Of a stretch of 32,776 nucleotides of DNA, positions 16,039-23,041 are shown in pieces. Numbering within the stretch: position 1 is the first letter of the stretch; each line of letters begins with the position of its first letter. The notes under the pieces were generated by a model. The model saw only the letters and a program-made list of their open reading frames with translations. It was not told where the DNA came from and did not search any database. Made by a program: the position numbers and the translations under genes. The stretch comes from Candidatus Nanoarchaeia archaeon. Its GTDB lineage: Archaea; Nanobdellota; Nanobdellia; Woesearchaeales; JACPBV01. Where the stretch lies: contig JANQNH010000005.1 of the NCBI GenBank assembly GCA_028279655.1, forward strand, positions 208,962 through 241,737. The letters are read 5' to 3'.

Positions 16039-17462
16039 TTTTTGTTCTTCTTGAATTTAAATAGACTCTTATGGATTTTTAGTATATCTTTGACAGCCGT
16101 AAGATAACTATAATCTGAATTCTCAATTTTTTCTTTTTTATATTTTCTTCTCACTACTATTAACATAGCTAAGATGATTAATCCAAGCAACACCCATTTA
16201 CCTTTAGCCCATAACTGCGACCAAACGCTCTGCTTTTGTCTACCTCTTCCTGCAAAGCCAGCGCTTCCAGTACCAATCATTCCTGTTAGAGTAGAAGATG
16301 AATCAATAAAAACTTCCTTTTCTATCATGTTCCTGTTTCCTCTTGAATCAGTGTATAGTATTTCAAGCTTGATTGGAGTATCATCTGGCATAGCTGATTT
16401 AACAGCTATCTTATCAGTGTTTTTTGCATCTCTTGTAGTTGTTTGCCCTGAACCAAATGCATTTTGTCCAGTTTTCTGCAACTTGAAACTTGCAATAGTA
16501 TAATCCCCTTCATTCAAGTTTCCAATGATTACAGAGTTGCTTCCTGATACTTTCCAACCCTCTTGATCAGGAACCTTTACTGTAACTGAACTTGCAGAGA
16601 CACTCCCAATGTTTGAGATAGCAAAAGAATATTCTCCATCTGAGTTCCCTGAAAAAGCAGCATCAAAATCAGTTGCTCCACCTACATATATTCCTGCTTT
16701 AGTGTTAATCTCTTTCTCTTCTGAAGTGAGGGGATCATCATAAGTTAAAGTCAAATCCAATTTATAGAGATCAGGATCTGCATTAGCAGAGGCAATCACC
16801 TGAAATTCCATCTCTGCACTATCACCTATGTCAATATACTTGATATATTTTGTGTTGTCAGACCCTACAGGCAATATTATATCTTCTTCATTCTCCCATT
16901 GAAAGGTTAATTCGCGGAGGGGTGCAGATCCAACATTGTTTACAGTAAATCTCATAGGAGTGATCTTTCCTGGAATCAGCTCTACCTGGTCGATATATAT
17001 CACTTCAGCGCTTTCCTTATTTTCAATATCAATAGTGATGCTCTTTGTTGAGGCAATATTTTCCTCTCCTTCTTCATACTGCTTAATCTTAAATTCATAC
17101 TCGCCTGCAGTTGCATCCCGGTCAATCCTTAGCTTAAATTTGACCACTTTCACATCTTCATCATAATCATAGGCCCCAATTGTCCCAACTTCAATCAGGC
17201 CAGTATCACCAGGCAATATACTAAATGGATATTCAGGAACAATCTCAAGGATAACATTACCAGAAGACTCCCCTCCTTGGTTCCCTACTCCAAGTCTGAT
17301 CTCAACTATATCTCCTGCTATAGCAGGATCTGGATCCTGGTTTATCAAGCTAGTTGTAACAAGAGCACTATCTCTTGTGTCTGCAGACACTATACCAAGC
17401 AACAACAAAACCATAACACTAAATATAATGTTTCTAGTATACAATTTAAAACTATTTTTCAT
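16035..17462 (-). CDS. Secreted, membrane-anchored COG1361/S-layer-like protein
   Basis: A 475-aa extracytoplasmic protein with an N-terminal signal or anchor (NIIFSVMVLLLLGIVSADT), several beta-rich CARDB/NEW3-like repeats (for example DPDPAIAGDIVEIRLGVGN, TPMRFTVNNVGSAPLREL, EYSFAISNIGSVSASSVTV) and a C-terminal membrane helix (WVLLGLIILAMLIVV) with a basic cytoplasmic tail. ATG 17462 is chosen because GAGGTGA stands about 5 nt upstream; GTG 17471 would hide it. It sits between the ATPase and permease genes with near-zero spacing. COG1361 proteins adjacent to MacB-type transporters are common in archaea and may act as the external adaptor, in place of a bacterial MacA. Confidence 0.82.
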   Translation of the reverse strand: MKNSFKLYTRNIIFSVMVLLLLGIVSADTRDSALVTTSLINQDPDPAIAGDIVEIRLGVGNQGGESSGNVILEIVPEYPFSILPGDTGLIEVGTIGAYDYDEDVKVVKFKLRIDRDATAGEYEFKIKQYEEGEENIASTKSITIDIENKESAEVIYIDQVELIPGKITPMRFTVNNVGSAPLRELTFQWENEEDIILPVGSDNTKYIKYIDIGDSAEMEFQVIASANADPDLYKLDLTLTYDDPLTSEEKEINTKAGIYVGGATDFDAAFSGNSDGEYSFAISNIGSVSASSVTVKVPDQEGWKVSGSNSVIIGNLNEGDYTIASFKLQKTGQNAFGSGQTTTRDAKNTDKIAVKSAMPDDTPIKLEILYTDSRGNRNMIEKEVFIDSSSTLTGMIGTGSAGFAGRGRQKQSVWSQLWAKGKWVLLGLIILAMLIVVRRKYKKEKIENSDYSYLTAVKDILKIHKSLFKFKKNKK

Positions 17463-17467
17463 TTTGT

Positions 17468-18166
17468 TCACCTCAATCTTTTGTTGATTTTTATTATCTG
17501 CCCATCTTTCAACTCTATAGTTGTATGAGCATATTTTGCCAAATTAAGATCATGAGTAACCATGATTATTGTCTTTCCTTCTTTCCATAGATTTGTTAAC
17601 ATTTCCATTACTTGTTTTCCAGTAACACTATCCAATGCTCCAGTTGGTTCGTCGGCAAGAATTATTTCCGGATCAGTTGCAAGGCTTCGAGCTATTGAAA
17701 CTCTCTGCTGTTGTCCTCCTGAGAGCTGAGTAGGAAGATGGTGCCCTTTATCAGTTAATCCTACAATTTCAAGAATTTTCTTAACTCTTTGATTTGCCTC
17801 ATTGTCTCCAATCTCCTGAAACTCCATTGGAAGAAGCACATTTTCAAAAGCAGTGATTGAAGGTATAAGATTATACTGCTGGAAAATAAATCCAATTGTT
17901 TTTCCTCTCAAGCTTGCAAGATCAGATTCACTCAGTCTTGTTATATTCTGGTCTTTCAGTAAGATATTTCCCTCTGTTGGCAAATCAAGACACCCTATTA
18001 AGTTCATCATAGTTGACTTGCCGCTGCCCGAAGCTCCTATTATAGCCACAAAGTCCCCTTTATTGATATCTACTGTAACATTTTTCAATGCAGGAACCTC
18101 TACTTCGCCCATCTGGTATATCTTTGATACATTTTGCAATCGTAGTATGGTTGAGTTTTGCCTCAT
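17468..18166 (-). CDS. ABC transporter ATP-binding protein, MacB/LolD type
   Basis: A 232-aa nucleotide-binding subunit. Walker A is GASGSGKST, the Q-loop [19 protein letters not shown], the signature [15 protein letters not shown], Walker [13 protein letters not shown] and the H-loop MVTHD. The short length and the [14 protein letters not shown] region are characteristic of the MacB/LolD/FtsE subgroup that works with FtsX-like permeases. It overlaps the upstream lipoprotein gene by 4 bp and is followed directly by the S-layer-like and permease genes, so the complex is encoded in one operon. Confidence 0.94.
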   Translation of the reverse strand: MRQNSTILRLQNVSKIYQMGEVEVPALKNVTVDINKGDFVAIIGASGSGKSTMMNLIGCLDLPTEGNILLKDQNITRLSESDLASLRGKTIGFIFQQYNLIPSITAFENVLLPMEFQEIGDNEANQRVKKILEIVGLTDKGHHLPTQLSGGQQQRVSIARSLATDPEIILADEPTGALDSVTGKQVMEMLTNLWKEGKTIIMVTHDLNLAKYAHTTIELKDGQIIKINKRLR

Positions 18167-18558
18167 CTTCTTAATCCATCCTCCTTATTTCTCCTGCATA
18201 GTAATTTATCTTCACTAAATTCACAAACGCCTTCAGTTTCACCTCTACGCGATTGAAATGAGCAGAAACTCCCTTCTTCTTTATTTGAACATGCATCTAC
18301 TAATTGCTCCTGCATCTCTCCTCTCTCTCCTTTTTGCATACTAGGATTTTCTCGAGACTTAATTTCTCCAGGAAGCTTAGAATCATCCTTAATTCTTTGT
18401 TGGATAACTTCTTTTTGATTGACTACTTCTTGTATTTCATTAGCTGACGCAAAATCACTTTTTGAATCAATCACAGATTCATCTAACGAACACCCTACAA
18501 CCAATATCATACAAACTGCAATAGCAAGCATTAATGTTGAGCTTTTTGTTTTTCTCAT
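18163..18558 (-). CDS. Small Cys-containing lipoprotein
   Basis: A 131-aa protein with a signal peptide and lipobox ([15 protein letters not shown]; lipidation expected at that Cys), so it should be anchored on the outside of the membrane. The middle is a charged, flexible linker. The C-terminal ~45 residues carry four spaced cysteines in the pattern [11 protein letters not shown]...[14 protein letters not shown], resembling a small Cys-rich motif seen in secreted bacterial and archaeal proteins; two disulfides are plausible. ATG 18558 is preferred to 18570 because AAGGATGG precedes it. The stop overlaps the ATPase gene, so it belongs to the ABC operon, perhaps as substrate or accessory factor. 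Confidence 0.72.
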   Translation of the reverse strand: MRKTKSSTLMLAIAVCMILVVGCSLDESVIDSKSDFASANEIQEVVNQKEVIQQRIKDDSKLPGEIKSRENPSMQKGERGEMQEQLVDACSNKEEGSFCSFQSRRGETEGVCEFSEDKLLCRRNKEDGLRR

Positions 18559-18603
18559 ATTTTTTACCATCCTTTTATCAAATCATTTCCTTAATAAAGA
18601 GTA

Positions 18604-18655
18604 TGGACTTAAAGTCCACTTTGGATAAAGAAAGAATAGGGGATTCAACCCCTAT
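18604..18655 (-). repeat. Two hairpins between the secreted-protein and lipoprotein genes
   Basis: In the 108-bp gap, TGGACTT-A-AAGTCCA (18604-18618) and ATAGGGG-ATTCAA-CCCCTAT (18636-18655, 7-bp stem) form two hairpins. They could lower read-through from the secreted-protein gene into the ABC operon or stabilise a processed mRNA end. Confidence 0.55.
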
Positions 18656-18666
18656 CAAATCCAAAC

Positions 18667-19137
18667 TTATTCTAGTCCGCATGGGCCCTTTCCACGTCTG
18701 CCTCTGCCGAATCCTTTTCCAGGACCTTTAAGTCCAAGTTCTTCAGCAATCTCTTTTGCAGTCTCGTGGTCGCCATTCTGCTTGGCTTCGTGCATTTCAA
18801 CAAACCTGTCAAAGTTGTCTTCGTTTATTGCCTCTAACAACTTCTCACCATGAGGTTTGTCTTCGACAAACTCCTTCCATGCATCGTAGCCTTGCTCGAT
18901 TGCTTCTTCCATCTCTGCTCTCTTCTCTGTCATCTTTTGGTGTCTTTCAACCATCTTATCAAATCTCTCTTCAGTGAGCTCTGCAGACATAGCTTCTTTC
19001 CAAGCATTATAGTCTCCAGTCTCCAGCGCTTCTTTAGCAGCTTCATTGCCAAAACCTATGCCGCCAAAGGCAAAGGCACTTCCAACCAAACCAACTAAAA
19101 GCAGCGCCACTATTCCAAATTTTGCTACTTTCTTCAT
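18667..19137 (-). CDS. Secreted helical protein with a duplicated motif
   Basis: A 156-aa protein with a clear signal peptide (FGIVALLLVGLVGSAFA). The mature part is charged and helical, with an imperfect internal repeat: DYNAWKEAM...LTEERFDKMVERHQKM followed by GYDAWKEFV...INEDNFDRFVEMHEAK. The tail is Gly/Arg/Lys-rich (GPGKGFGRGRRGKG) with one Cys. The pattern resembles small envelope proteins of the CpxP/Spy or metal-responsive kind in general shape only; I do not assign a function. GGAGGT lies 5 nt before ATG 19137. It is the first large gene after a long structured leader and lies directly upstream of the lipoprotein-ABC operon. Confidence 0.75.
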   Translation of the reverse strand: MKKVAKFGIVALLLVGLVGSAFAFGGIGFGNEAAKEALETGDYNAWKEAMSAELTEERFDKMVERHQKMTEKRAEMEEAIEQGYDAWKEFVEDKPHGEKLLEAINEDNFDRFVEMHEAKQNGDHETAKEIAEELGLKGPGKGFGRGRRGKGPCGLE

Positions 19138-19163
19138 TTTCTACCTCCAATTTTTTGCATATC

Positions 19164-19189
19164 TAAAAATCGGCTTTAGCCGATTTTTA
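19164..19189 (-). terminator. Terminator-like hairpin before the secreted-protein gene
   Basis: TAAAAATCGGCT pairs with AGCCGATTTTTA around a TT loop: a perfect 12-bp stem ending in a T run on the minus strand, about 27 nt before ATG 19137. It is placed as an attenuator would be. Confidence 0.55.
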
Positions 19190-19195
19190 TGGTGC

Positions 19196-19219
19196 CAGAA
19201 ATGAGTAAGCTCATTTCTG
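19196..19219 (-). repeat. Hairpin spanning the stop codon of the leader ORF
   Basis: CAGAAATGAG and CTCATTTCTG form a perfect 10-bp stem with a 4-nt loop. The TGA stop of the 26-codon ORF (19213-19211 on the minus strand) lies within the stem, so a ribosome finishing that ORF would open this hairpin. Confidence 0.6.
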
Positions 19220-19291
19220 AGCATGGATAAACCCATACCTATCAAATCTGGAAACCAGCTCATAAATTAACATCTCAACTATTGACTTCAT
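19211..19291 (-). CDS. Putative 26-aa leader peptide
   Basis: An ATG at 19291 has a good ribosome site, GAGGTG (19302-19297), 5 nt upstream. It opens 26 codons beginning MKSIVEMLIYELVSRF and ending HAQK. The peptide is amphipathic and has no run of one amino acid that would signal classic amino-acid attenuation. It lies inside the long leader of the secreted-protein gene. It could be a regulatory uORF or a genuine small protein. Confidence 0.4.
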   Translation of the reverse strand: MKSIVEMLIYELVSRFDRYGFIHAQK

Positions 19292-19386
19292 TCTTACACC
19301 TCACAATCTCAAATAATATTTTTTCAATCAATCCGTGATCCATATCCCCGATATTTATTGTTCCCATACCTGATAAGATAAACAGG

Positions 19387-19402
19387 CTTGTTTATAAACA
19401 AG
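19387..19402. promoter_or_regulatory. Perfect 16-bp palindrome centred on a TATA box
   Basis: CTTGTTTATAAACAAG is its own reverse complement and contains TTTATAAA. A dimeric repressor on it would block TBP binding. It most likely serves the minus-strand leader. Confidence 0.5.
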
Positions 19403-19445
19403 AAGAAGGCAAAATGTACACCTTAAGTCCATATCATTTATAAAG

Positions 19446-19456
19446 CTTTAAATAGT
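19446..19456 (+). promoter_or_regulatory. TATA box for the 19477 gene
   Basis: CTTTAAATAG-type box about 26 nt before ATG 19477. Confidence 0.5.
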
Positions 19457-19476
19457 CATACTCATTGGTGAATACT

Positions 19477-20160
19477 ATGTCGGTACATCATTTCATTAAA
19501 CCAATGGGTTTCTTCAACCCTAAGATATTTGGGATTGAAATAATCTACACCATTATTGTTGTATTCCTCTGTTTATTAATATATTACAAGACCAAAGAGA
19601 TATACAATCTGACAAGGTACAAAGGCATAAAATATTTCCGTAACGCTTTTTTATTGTTTGGTCTGTCTTATGCAATAAGGTTCTTATTGCACTTTCTGAT
19701 GTTAAGCATAATAGCATTTGATTTCATCATTCCAAGAAGAATGTTCGGCCCGTTAGTTATGATACCGACAGGCTACTTGAGCACAATGGCCATTTTTTAT
19801 CTTGCATATACTACAATATGGAAGAAGATCAAATATGAGGATTTCCTGATATTCTCGAATTTTCTGGCTATCCTTGTATCACTGGTAGCATTTTTTTCAA
19901 GGTCTCATATTCTGCTTACAACATTGCAGCTTGTATTGCTAGTGCTCACAATCCTGATCAGCTATAGAAAACCTAAGAAGGTTAAGAGAAAGACCCATGC
20001 AAAGGCATTATACATATTAATATCTATATTCTGGTTGTTGAACCTATTGCTCATAGGACCGAGAAGACTCCTACCGCCAGAGATGAAGATAATATTGCAG
20101 TTGATCTCAGTGTCTGTTTTCATAGTAGTCTATTACAAATTAAAGAAATGGATAAAATGA
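19477..20160 (+). CDS. Multi-pass (about seven-helix) membrane protein
   Basis: A 227-aa hydrophobic protein with around seven membrane segments, beginning with IFGIEIIYTIIVVFLCLLIYY and ending with ILQLISVSVFIVVYY. Loops on the cytoplasmic side are rich in Lys and Arg (RKPKKVKRKTH). There are no catalytic motifs. I start it at ATG 19477, with GGTGAA about 5 nt upstream, rather than at TTG 19465. Its TGA stop overlaps an ATG of the following winged-helix gene as ATGA, so the two are probably translated together. This pairing suggests a membrane sensor signalling to a DNA-binding protein, which is inference. Confidence 0.72.
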   Translation: MSVHHFIKPMGFFNPKIFGIEIIYTIIVVFLCLLIYYKTKEIYNLTRYKGIKYFRNAFLLFGLSYAIRFLLHFLMLSIIAFDFIIPRRMFGPLVMIPTGYLSTMAIFYLAYTTIWKKIKYEDFLIFSNFLAILVSLVAFFSRSHILLTTLQLVLLVLTILISYRKPKKVKRKTHAKALYILISIFWLLNLLLIGPRRLLPPEMKIILQLISVSVFIVVYYKLKKWIK

Positions 20161-20429
20161 GAAAGAGAGACCGCTTAGAGGTAATCCATGATTTCCTAAG
20201 GATAATCCAGCTAAGTAATAATTCCATAAAACCAACCCCACTACTTAGGAAGTCTAATCTTTCCTCACAAAGTTTCTCAGACTACTTCGAGGAGATGAAA
20301 TCCAAAGGCTTGATTAAAGAGGTTCTTGACAAAAAGTCTCGCAAACACATAGCATTAACTGAAAAGGGATTTAAGTATCTTGAAAAGTACAAGATGATTC
20401 TTGGATTTATTGAAGAGTTTGAGTTATAA
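20157..20429 (+). CDS. Winged-helix DNA-binding protein
   Basis: A 90-aa protein with an archaeal winged-helix layout: helix RLEVIHDFLRIIQ, the turn NSIKPTPLLRKSNL, recognition helix SSQSFSDYFEEMKSKGLI, the wing EVLDKKSRKHIALTEKG, and a C-terminal helix for dimerisation. The conserved LTEKGFKYLEKY ending is typical of small archaeal regulators of the COG3432/SSV F-93-like kind. I favour ATG 20157, overlapping the membrane gene's stop; ATG 20148 is also in frame. Confidence 0.8.
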   Translation: MRKRDRLEVIHDFLRIIQLSNNSIKPTPLLRKSNLSSQSFSDYFEEMKSKGLIKEVLDKKSRKHIALTEKGFKYLEKYKMILGFIEEFEL

Positions 20430-20458
20430 TCCTCCTACTATCCACTCCAAAACAGAAA

Positions 20459-20471
20459 TCTTTATATAAAG
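20459..20471 (+). promoter_or_regulatory. TATA box for the 20491 gene
   Basis: TCTTTATATAAAG, centred about 26 nt before ATG 20491; a leaderless transcript is likely. Confidence 0.65.
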
Positions 20472-20490
20472 CAAACATCAAAGTAAGAAT

Positions 20491-20706
20491 ATGGGGCAGC
20501 AAGAAGTTTATGATCTATTGAAAAAATACAAGAGCAAATGGCTCAACGCTAGAGAGATAGCTAAATTGCTGGATGCTTCCTTTAACACTGTAGTTGGGAA
20601 CCTTAAGCGCCTTAGAAAAGCAGGTTTTGTTCTGGTAAGGAAAGCCTACCAGGTTGTAGAGCCGGCAGGAAGAAGATTAGTTTATCTATATAGATTTAAG
20701 AAATAA
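20491..20706 (+). CDS. Small winged-helix transcription factor
   Basis: A 71-aa single-domain winged helix. QQEVYDLLKKYKSKWLNAREIAKLLD forms helices 1-2, SFNTVVGNLKRLRKAGFV the recognition helix, and VRKAYQVVEPAGRRLVYLYRF the beta wing. The fold fits MarR/ArsR-like archaeal regulators. It has its own promoter and is close to, but not overlapping, the membrane-sensor pair upstream. Targets are unknown. Confidence 0.78.
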   Translation: MGQQEVYDLLKKYKSKWLNAREIAKLLDASFNTVVGNLKRLRKAGFVLVRKAYQVVEPAGRRLVYLYRFKK

Positions 20707-20745
20707 ATCTTAATTATTCACTAATTAGTAGTTATAAAAGAAAAG

Positions 20746-20758
20746 ATTTTTATATTGG
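20746..20758 (+). promoter_or_regulatory. TATA box for the 20777 gene
   Basis: ATTTTTATATTGG about 25 nt before ATG 20777. Confidence 0.5.
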
Positions 20759-20776
20759 TTATTATTCTTAAAATTC

Positions 20777-21301
20777 ATGGTAAGCTACACAGACGGTCCA
20801 AATTATGAAGAATCATTGATTCATGCTAAAGACTTTATAAGACTATCCAAACTAGCTTATGAAGCAAAAATGGATCTCTTTGGGGAAAGAATAGGGGTAG
20901 AAGTTGTAGCAGAAAGACTTTTTGAATTTGAATCTGCTCTAAGAGAGACGTCAATCCTTTACCCAGATACATTGAATGGAAGAGCAGCTTATGCTAGGGC
21001 TTTAGCTGAAGTCTTTGGATTATATGAATGTGCTGGAAAGTTCTTACATGTAAGACAACACGCTGAGAAAGCTAATGCAATGGGCCTAACAGGAAGATTT
21101 GGGATAGCCTTTATCAAAGCAGATGATGAATGTGTAAGAGGGAATATTTGCAATGACTCCATACATGCAGCTCCATTTTACATAGATAATCTTACTGATA
21201 AAATTTCAGATTTTGCTCCGGAACAAGTAAGAGTATACTTAAAAGAGCAGAAAGAGTTAGATTGGAGTGGTGCTTACAAACAATATGATTGTATGTGCTA
21301 A
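20777..21301 (+). CDS. Hypothetical helical protein, 174 aa
   Basis: Not recognised. It is predicted to be largely helical, with Ala/Glu/Leu-rich stretches (residues ~30-60 and ~74-100) that resemble TPR-like helical hairpins without a clear repeat. Four cysteines occur in the second half, two at the very C terminus (CMC). No signal peptide or membrane segment. It has its own TATA box upstream and a separate promoter follows for mtnA, so it is probably a single-gene unit. Confidence 0.6.
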   Translation: MVSYTDGPNYEESLIHAKDFIRLSKLAYEAKMDLFGERIGVEVVAERLFEFESALRETSILYPDTLNGRAAYARALAEVFGLYECAGKFLHVRQHAEKANAMGLTGRFGIAFIKADDECVRGNICNDSIHAAPFYIDNLTDKISDFAPEQVRVYLKEQKELDWSGAYKQYDCMC

Positions 21302-21308
21302 ACTTAAT

Positions 21309-21323
21309 AAATTTTATATACTA
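21309..21323 (+). promoter_or_regulatory. TATA box of mtnA
   Basis: AATTTTATATACTAA about 28 nt before ATG 21344. Confidence 0.65.
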
Positions 21324-21343
21324 AATCAATTTCTTAAAAGAGC

Positions 21344-22339
21344 ATGAAAGTAAACGACAAACTCTTCAAGACAGTATGGCTGGAAGATGATGTGGTAAAG
21401 ATGATCAACCAGCCTATACTTCCTGACCGATTCGAGATAAGAGAATGTAAAAATCACGCAGAGACAGCAGAGGCTATAAAGACAATGATAGTAAGAGGAG
21501 CAGGCGCCATAGGCGCAACAGCAGGATACGGGATGGCTCAGGCCTTTATCCAGGGAGAAGACATTGAAAAAGCAGCAGAACTCATCAAAAACACAAGACC
21601 AACAGCTCAGAACCTCTTCTATGCAGTAAACAAGGTACTAAAAGCAAAAGATAAGGAAGAGGCAGTAAAGATTGCTGAAGAGATTGCAGAAGAAGACTCA
21701 GAAGCATCAAAAAAGATAGGGGAATATGGAGAAACCTTGATTAAAGACAATGATAAGATTCTTACTCATTGCAATGCAGGATGGCTTGCATTCGTAGATT
21801 GGGGCACTGCCTTAAGCCCGATATATTCTGCAAAAAGAAAAGGAAAAAACATCTTCGTCTTTGTAGATGAGACCAGGCCAAGACTACAGGGTGCACGACT
21901 AACTGCATGGGAACTGGGAAACGAAGATGTTCCTCATGCCATAATCGCTGATAATGCAGCAGGCCATTACATGAAAAATGGAGATGTTAACTTAGTTATT
22001 ACAGGTGCAGACCGGATAGCAGCTAACGGAGACACAGCAAACAAGATAGGCACCTATGAAAAAGCAGTCCTGGCAAAAGAGAACAACATACCTTTCTATA
22101 TAGCTGCCCCAACATCAACTATAGATATCAGCTGCCCATCCGGTGAAAATATCCCTATAGAAGAAAGAGACGAAAAAGAGGTCTTAGAGGTTAGAGGAGT
22201 CAAACTAAGTCCAGAGAAGAGCCATGCCAAGAATCCTGCCTTTGACGTCACACCAGCAAGATACATCACTGGAATTATCACAGAAAAAGGGGTCATAAAG
22301 CCAAACAAGGAAGATATTAAGAAAATCATAAACCCATAA
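21344..22339 (+). CDS. mtnA: Methylthioribose-1-phosphate isomerase (aIF2B-like family)
   Basis: A 331-aa enzyme converting 5-methylthioribose-1-phosphate (or 5-deoxyribose-1-phosphate) to the ribulose-1-phosphate form. Family motifs are clear: TMIVRGAGAIGATAGYGMA near residue 47, the catalytic Cys about residue 143 in THCNAGWLA, ETRPRLQGARLTAWEL, the catalytic Asp about residue 223 in TGADRIAANGDTANKIGTY, and the C-terminal NPAFDVTPARYITGIITEKG. These separate MtnA from ribose-1,5-bisphosphate isomerase and from true eIF2B subunits. It acts directly after the MTA phosphorylase at 26505 and before the class II aldolase at 23042. Confidence 0.93.
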   Translation: MKVNDKLFKTVWLEDDVVKMINQPILPDRFEIRECKNHAETAEAIKTMIVRGAGAIGATAGYGMAQAFIQGEDIEKAAELIKNTRPTAQNLFYAVNKVLKAKDKEEAVKIAEEIAEEDSEASKKIGEYGETLIKDNDKILTHCNAGWLAFVDWGTALSPIYSAKRKGKNIFVFVDETRPRLQGARLTAWELGNEDVPHAIIADNAAGHYMKNGDVNLVITGADRIAANGDTANKIGTYEKAVLAKENNIPFYIAAPTSTIDISCPSGENIPIEERDEKEVLEVRGVKLSPEKSHAKNPAFDVTPARYITGIITEKGVIKPNKEDIKKIINP

Positions 22340-22352
22340 AATTTATATATTA
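22339..22352 (+). promoter_or_regulatory. TATA box for the 22372 gene
   Basis: AAATTTATATATTA, overlapping the end of mtnA and about 27 nt before ATG 22372, so this gene can be transcribed separately. Confidence 0.6.
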
Positions 22353-22371
22353 TAGAAGATAATTAGGGAAT

Positions 22372-23040
22372 ATGGCAAGCCGCGCATACCAGTTGGAAGG
22401 ATTTGTAGAGATAATCAACAGCTGGGGCCTCAGAGATGTAATGCTGCCTTTTCTTCTGGTCTTCGTAATCTTCTTTGCAATACTTGCTAAAACCAGGGTT
22501 CTTGGAGAGGATAAGAAGAAATTCAACCTTATCATTGCATTGGTTATAGCTCTCGTGACAGTCATACCTCATGTAACAAACTCTTACCCTGCTAACTTCG
22601 ACCCCGTTGACATAATGAACCAGGCCCTTCCAAATATATCGATCATCATAGTAGCAGCCATAGGAGCTTTGATAATTATAGGTGCATTTGGAGGACAGGT
22701 AACCGAGAGACCAGCCTATCTTACAGGTGGAGTTATTGTTATATGTGCGGTAATATACACAATATTTGTATTTCCTACCTTGTCTCCTTTGTTGCTGGCT
22801 GTTGCGATTATCTTTGTAATAGCAACAGCTTTTAGTGACCCAGAGAGAGAAGGCTCTAGCTATGTGCAGGGAGGTGTATCTATAGGTGCTTTTGTTATTG
22901 TACTTTATTTCTTCGGAGTAGCTCAGGGATGGTTTATGGAGATGCCCCAATGGCTGGAGGATCCTTTATACCAGGGAGTTATTGTGTCAGTTTTGATCGT
23001 AGGCACCCTAATAGCCTACGTAACAAGCGGAAAAGAATAA
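22372..23040 (+). CDS. Polytopic membrane protein of unknown function
   Basis: A 222-aa protein with six or seven membrane helices (for example FLLVFVIFFAILAK, LIIALVIALVTVIP, IIIVAAIGALIIIGAFGG, VIVICAVIYTIFVF, LLLAVAIIFVIATAF, GAFVIVLYFFGVAQ, VIVSVLIVGTLIAYV). No transporter signature is recognised. The arrangement recalls small conserved membrane proteins of DPANN archaea, from memory only. The class II aldolase gene starts 1 nt after its stop codon, so the two are cotranscribed; whether it has any role in salvage-product export is open. Confidence 0.75.
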   Translation: MASRAYQLEGFVEIINSWGLRDVMLPFLLVFVIFFAILAKTRVLGEDKKKFNLIIALVIALVTVIPHVTNSYPANFDPVDIMNQALPNISIIIVAAIGALIIIGAFGGQVTERPAYLTGGVIVICAVIYTIFVFPTLSPLLLAVAIIFVIATAFSDPEREGSSYVQGGVSIGAFVIVLYFFGVAQGWFMEMPQWLEDPLYQGVIVSVLIVGTLIAYVTSGKE

Positions 23041-23041
23041 A

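Larger units (their letters stand above)
19138..19464. other. 327-bp intergenic region: long structured leader and divergent promoters
   Basis: This gap holds, on the minus strand, a palindromic TATA element (19387-19402), a 26-codon ORF (19211-19291), a hairpin over its stop (19196-19219) and a terminator-like hairpin (19164-19189), then the ribosome site of the secreted-protein gene. A transcript from the TATA element would have a leader of about 230 nt. The plus-strand promoter for the membrane protein gene (19446-19456) faces the other way. Confidence 0.6.

Noticed and set aside
22363-22950. 195-codon minus-strand frame opposite the membrane protein gene
   Set aside because: The plus-strand protein has clear membrane helices, a promoter and an operon partner; the antisense product is a Tyr/Ser/Cys-rich shadow.
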